Positions 60,752-64,000 of a stretch of DNA of 64,000 bases are shown piece by piece. The notes below the pieces were generated by a model. That model did no database searches. It had not been told where the DNA came from and saw only the letters and a program-made list of their open reading frames with translations. The stretch lies in assembly GCF_030160235.1 (NCBI RefSeq), contig NZ_BSNY01000034.1, positions 124,001 to 188,000 of the forward strand. The letters run 5' to 3'. The position numbers and the translations under genes are program-made. The stretch comes from Mesorhizobium huakuii (GTDB lineage: Bacteria; Pseudomonadota; Alphaproteobacteria; Rhizobiales; Rhizobiaceae). The stretch's first letter is position 1, and each line of letters begins with the position of its first letter.

Positions 60752-62245
60752 ATGCCACAGCGCAACGACACGGCCATATGGTCCGGCCTGTTCCGGATTT
60801 CGGCCGAATCCGGCCAAACCCTGCAGGCGCAGATCCGCCAGGCCATCGTGGCCGCCATTCTCGACCGGCAGATCGCCGCTTCGATGCCGCTTCCCTCCTG
60901 CCGCATCCTGGCCGAAAAACTCGGCGTCGCACGCGGGACGGTGGTGCTGGCCTTCCAGCAGCTCGTCGACCAGGGGTTCCTGGTGGCGCGCGAGCGGCGC
61001 GGCCATTTCGTCAATCCCGACGTGCTTGCGACACCGGCCAAGCCGCACCAGAAGGCGCCCGACCAGGCCAATGAGATCGACTGGAAGGCACGCCGGCAGA
61101 TCGCCGCCAGCGACATGCCGCCGCCGGCCAAGCATGAGAACTGGATCAAGTCGTCCTATCCCTTCGTCTACGGCCAGTTCGATCCGGCGCTGTTCCCGAC
61201 CGCCGAATGGCGCGAGTGCAACCGCATGGCGCTGGCGGTGCTCGAAATCCGCAACTGGGCGTCGGACATGGTCGACCGCGACGATCCGCTGCTGATCGAG
61301 CAGATCCAGGCGCGGCTCTTGCCCCGGCGCGGCATCTTCGCCAATCCGGACGAGATCATCGTCACGCTTGGCGCCCAGAACGCGCTCTATATGCTGGCTT
61401 CGCTGCTGATGACCAAGGGCTCGAAGGTGGCGATGGAAGACCCGGGCTACCCCGACGCACGCTCGATCTTCCGGCTTGCGGGCGCCGACATCCAGCCTGT
61501 GCCGGTCGACCAGTCCGGCATCGTAACCTCTTCTATCCCCAATGATTCCGGCTTCGTCTTCGTCACGCCCAGCCATCATTGCCCGACCATGGTGCCGTTG
61601 TCGGCAGAGCGGCGGCAGGATCTTCTGGCGCGCGCCAACCGGCACAACCAGATCATCATCGAGGACGGCTATGACAGCCAGCTTCTCGACGAGGCGCCGC
61701 AGCAGGCGCTGAAGAGCCTCGATCGTTCCGGCCGCGTCGTCTATGTCGGCTCGATGTCGAAGACGCTGGCTCCAGGCCTGCGGCTTGGCTACATCGTGGC
61801 CTCTGCTGGACTAATCTCGGAGTTGAGGGCACTGCGCCGCTTCATGCTGCGCCATCCGCCGGCCAACAACCAGCGTGCCGTGGCGCTCTTCCTATCGCTC
61901 GGCCATCACGAAGCATTGGTGCGACGTCTGTCCAGCGCTTTCGACGAGCGGCGCAAGCGTCTGGTCCATGCGATTTCCGCTTTCCTGCCGGAATGGCGCT
62001 CGACCGACTCCGCCGGCGGCACGTCGCTCTGGCTCGAGGGCCCGCGCGGCACCGATTCCCGCGGTTTGGCCGAGGCCGCGGCCTCGCGCAGCGTGATCAT
62101 CGAGCCGGGAGACCGTTTCTTCGACCGCACCGAAAAGCCCTCACGTTTCATGCGTTTGGGCATTTCCTCGATCGCCCTGCAGCACATCGAACCAGGCATC
62201 CGCGAACTGGCCACCGCCGCCGGACGAAGGCCCGCCGCCGCCTGA
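60752..62245 (+). CDS. MocR-type regulator (GntR helix-turn-helix fused to PLP aminotransferase domain)
   Basis: A 497-residue fusion. Residues 1-80: GntR winged helix (LQAQIRQAIVAAILDRQIAAS, then LAEKLGVARGTVVLAFQQLVDQGFLVARERRGHFV). From about 120: an aspartate-aminotransferase-like domain with QARLLPRRGIFANPDEIIVTLGAQNALYML, VAMEDPGYPDARSIFRLAGA and the PLP Lys in GSMSKTLAPGLRLGYIV. MocR proteins sense PLP or an amino compound and do not need to catalyse transamination. GAGGAAG before ATG 60752. Its neighbour mttB suggests regulation of methylated-amine use. Confidence 0.88.
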   Translation: MPQRNDTAIWSGLFRISAESGQTLQAQIRQAIVAAILDRQIAASMPLPSCRILAEKLGVARGTVVLAFQQLVDQGFLVARERRGHFVNPDVLATPAKPHQKAPDQANEIDWKARRQIAASDMPPPAKHENWIKSSYPFVYGQFDPALFPTAEWRECNRMALAVLEIRNWASDMVDRDDPLLIEQIQARLLPRRGIFANPDEIIVTLGAQNALYMLASLLMTKGSKVAMEDPGYPDARSIFRLAGADIQPVPVDQSGIVTSSIPNDSGFVFVTPSHHCPTMVPLSAERRQDLLARANRHNQIIIEDGYDSQLLDEAPQQALKSLDRSGRVVYVGSMSKTLAPGLRLGYIVASAGLISELRALRRFMLRHPPANNQRAVALFLSLGHHEALVRRLSSAFDERRKRLVHAISAFLPEWRSTDSAGGTSLWLEGPRGTDSRGLAEAAASRSVIIEPGDRFFDRTEKPSRFMRLGISSIALQHIEPGIRELATAAGRRPAAA

Positions 62246-62338
62246 TCCACGTACCCGATCCTTTGAGCGGAGCCGCACGATCGCGGCTCCGTTTCCTTTG
62301 GCGCTGGCATATGCAACCACACCCGCTGGCCCATGGTC

Positions 62339-62370
62339 TGTGCCAATGCCGGCGGCATAGTCGTGGCACA
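62339..62370. promoter_or_regulatory. Inverted repeat TGTGCCA..TGGCACA upstream of the mttB-like gene
   Basis: Arms TGTGCCA (62339-62345) and TGGCACA (62364-62370) with an 18-base spacer, 68 bases before the ATG at 62438. TGTGCCA also occurs at 60685-60691 before mocR, suggesting a shared regulator. Confidence 0.45.
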
Positions 62371-62437
62371 AAGGCAAACAAGCAGCCGATGGTGGACCAA
62401 CCGCCGCCCTGTTTCCGTGAAAAAGTGGAGTGCCTCC

Positions 62438-64000
62438 ATGTCAGTGGTTCTTGAAAAGCAGGAAGCGGCGGCGGATCAGCGCTCGCGCCGCTCCGGTGGA
62501 CGCGAAGCGCGCCGTGCCATGCGGGCAGCGCCGCTCGCCGACGACATCAGGCCGGTGCGCGCCGGCCTCGAGGGCGGCAGCTACGGACCGTTGCGCGGTA
62601 ACGACCAGGAACGCATCCACGAGGCGGTGCTGACGCTGCTGGAAACGGTCGGTTTCGCCAATGCCATCCCCTCATGCATCGAGGCACTGACCAAGGCCGG
62701 CGCCACCTATGGCGACGATGGCCGCATCCGCTTCCCGCGCGCGCTGGTTCTCGATACCATCAAAAAAGCGGCGCGCAATTTCACCTTGCACGGCCAGGAC
62801 CCGAGACATGACATGGTGATCCAGGGCAAGCGCGTGCATTACGGCACGGCCGGTGCCGCCGTCCATCTGGTCGATGTCGAGAAGCGCGAATACCGCGAAT
62901 CGCTGCTGCAGGACATCTATGACGCCGCCCGCATCGTCGACGGGCTCGACAACATCCATTTCTTCCAGCGGCCGATGGTGCCGCGCGACATTCCCGATCC
63001 GCTCGAAATGGACTTCAACACGCTCTATGCCTGCGTGATGGGCACGTCCAAGCATGTCGGCACCTCGTTCACGGTGCGCGAGAACGTGCAGCCGGCGCTC
63101 GAAATGCTCTATGCCATTGCCGGCGGCGAGGAGAATTTCCGCGCCCGGCCGTTCGTTTCGAACTCCAACTGCTTCGTCGTGCCGCCGATGAAATTCGCCG
63201 AGGACGCCTGCGGCGTGCTCGAGGCCTGCGTCGAAGGCGGCATCCCGATCCTGCTTTTGTCGGCCGGCCAGGCCGGCGCGACCGCGCCGGCGGCGATTGC
63301 CGGCGCCGTGGTGCAGGCCGTGGCCGAAGTGCTGGCCGGCCTGGTCTATGTCAACGCCATCAAGCCGGGACATCCGGCGATCTTCGGCACATGGCCGTTC
63401 GTGTCGGACCTGCGGACCGGCGCCATGTCGGGCGGCTCGGCCGAGCAGGCGGTGCTGACCGCGGCCTGCGCGCAGATGGCGCAGTTCTACGATCTGCCGG
63501 GCGGTTCGGCCGCCGGCATGACGGATTCGAAACTGCCCGACATCCAGTCCGGCTACGAAAAGGGCATCACCGACGTGATGGCCGGCCTTGCCGGGCTCAA
63601 CCTGGTCTATGAATCGGCAGGCATGCATGCCTCGCTGCTTGGCTTCTGCCTGGAAAGCCTGATCATCGACAATGACATGCTTGGCCATTGCCTGCGCTGC
63701 GTGCGCGGCATCGAGGTGACCGACGAGGCGCTGTCGATCGACACGATCGCCGAAGTCTGCCTGAATGGGCCGGGCCACTATCTCGGCAACGAGCAGACGC
63801 TGCGGCTGATGCAGACGGAGTATTTCTATCCAGCCGTCGGCGACCGGTTTTCGCCGAAGGAATGGAACGAGAAGGGTCGGCCCGACATATTGCAGCGCGC
63901 GATCATCGAGAAGAAGCGCATCCTTGCCGAGCGTTTCCCACGCCATGTCCCAAAGCTGCTCGATGACAAATTGCGCGCCCGCTTCGGCGACATGATCAAG
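62438..64000 (+). CDS. Trimethylamine methyltransferase (MttB) family protein, 3' end outside window
   Basis: The frame is open from ATG 62438 to the window end (521 codons, no stop), so the gene is incomplete. ETVGFANAIPSCIEALTKAGATYGDDGRIRFP, FTLHGQDPRHDMVIQGKRVHYGTAGAAVHLVDVEKREYR, GTSKHVGTSFTVRENVQPALEM, ILLLSAGQAGATAPAAIAGA and GSAAGMTDSKLPDIQSGYEKG are MttB-family segments. No in-frame TAG is seen, so it is not a pyrrolysine enzyme. Rhizobial members act on quaternary amines such as glycine betaine with a corrinoid protein partner, not seen here. Directly downstream of mocR, on the same strand; no ribosome site is obvious. Confidence 0.87.
   Translation, partial: MSVVLEKQEAAADQRSRRSGGREARRAMRAAPLADDIRPVRAGLEGGSYGPLRGNDQERIHEAVLTLLETVGFANAIPSCIEALTKAGATYGDDGRIRFPRALVLDTIKKAARNFTLHGQDPRHDMVIQGKRVHYGTAGAAVHLVDVEKREYRESLLQDIYDAARIVDGLDNIHFFQRPMVPRDIPDPLEMDFNTLYACVMGTSKHVGTSFTVRENVQPALEMLYAIAGGEENFRARPFVSNSNCFVVPPMKFAEDACGVLEACVEGGIPILLLSAGQAGATAPAAIAGAVVQAVAEVLAGLVYVNAIKPGHPAIFGTWPFVSDLRTGAMSGGSAEQAVLTAACAQMAQFYDLPGGSAAGMTDSKLPDIQSGYEKGITDVMAGLAGLNLVYESAGMHASLLGFCLESLIIDNDMLGHCLRCVRGIEVTDEALSIDTIAEVCLNGPGHYLGNEQTLRLMQTEYFYPAVGDRFSPKEWNEKGRPDILQRAIIEKKRILAERFPRHVPKLLDDKLRARFGDMIK

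Noticed and set aside
1-64000. CRISPR array
   Set aside because: No set of regularly spaced short direct repeats was seen; the only long repeats are the two 195-bp copies and scattered palindromes.

Overview
The window looks like a chromosomal piece of a Hyphomicrobiales (Rhizobiales) alphaproteobacterium, most like Mesorhizobium. It is GC-rich, with tightly packed operons that overlap by ATGA or TGATG, many peptide-type and amino-acid ABC importers, rhizobial-type short palindromic repeats (37.39 and 57.25 kb) and typical rhizobial gene families (YejEF, ligase-associated exonuclease plus ligase, MocR plus MttB). The assignment comes from gene content and style, not from a database match.

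Layout. 0-10.5 kb: the end of a yej peptide importer, a GhrA-type reductase, a FlaR-like P-loop protein, a lipoprotein, a TPR-methyltransferase, a DNA-repair exonuclease/ligase pair, a PEP-mutase-family enzyme and a membrane protein. 10.76 kb: tRNA-Thr(CGT). 11.4-17.1 kb: an envelope/stress cluster of EF-hand protein, ECF sigma factor, small membrane protein (likely anti-sigma), Metal_resist protein, and a DUF1800/DUF1501 secreted pair flanked by two GCG_CRPN-type small proteins. 17.2-20.9 kb: a three-domain Aas phospholipid-recycling protein with three copies of a TGAAC-N3-GTTCA operator upstream.

20.94-23.95 kb: an AT-richer insertion bounded by 195-bp direct repeats copied from the 3' end of iorB. 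It carries an ABC-type AAA ATPase and a TOPRIM-like DUF4435 protein, the architecture of the PARIS (AriA/AriB) anti-phage system. No integrase or transposase is present.

23.75-46.1 kb: a large catabolic region in which most transcription units have a TTTxAAGCxTxAAA-like palindrome near the start, and which encodes two MarR regulators. One arm (minus strand) holds a cyclase-family hydrolase (isatin-hydrolase-like), an FAD oxidase, MarR and a two-subunit 2-oxoacid:acceptor oxidoreductase (IorAB). The divergent arm holds a second FAD oxidase, a complete peptide-type ABC importer and a VOC protein. A third unit holds an aminobenzoyl-CoA-type monooxygenase/reductase, SDR, MarR, enoyl-CoA hydratase, acyl-CoA dehydrogenase and RidA. 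Together they suggest isatin to isatinate to anthraniloyl-CoA, then a dearomatising and beta-oxidation-like route that needs no CoA ligase. This is inference from enzyme families and chemistry. An LLM flavin monooxygenase and an HpcH-type aldolase flank a fourth copy of the operator region.

46.2-54.9 kb: an amino-acid-type ABC importer without its ATPase gene, joined to a class V aminotransferase, then a complete dpp-type importer on the minus strand. 55-64 kb: a FadD with an unusual Ala/Lys/Pro-rich N-terminal tail, an ETF-beta-lysine-methyltransferase-like enzyme, a HAD phosphatase, Pgi, a MocR regulator and the start of an MttB-family methyltransferase running off the window end.
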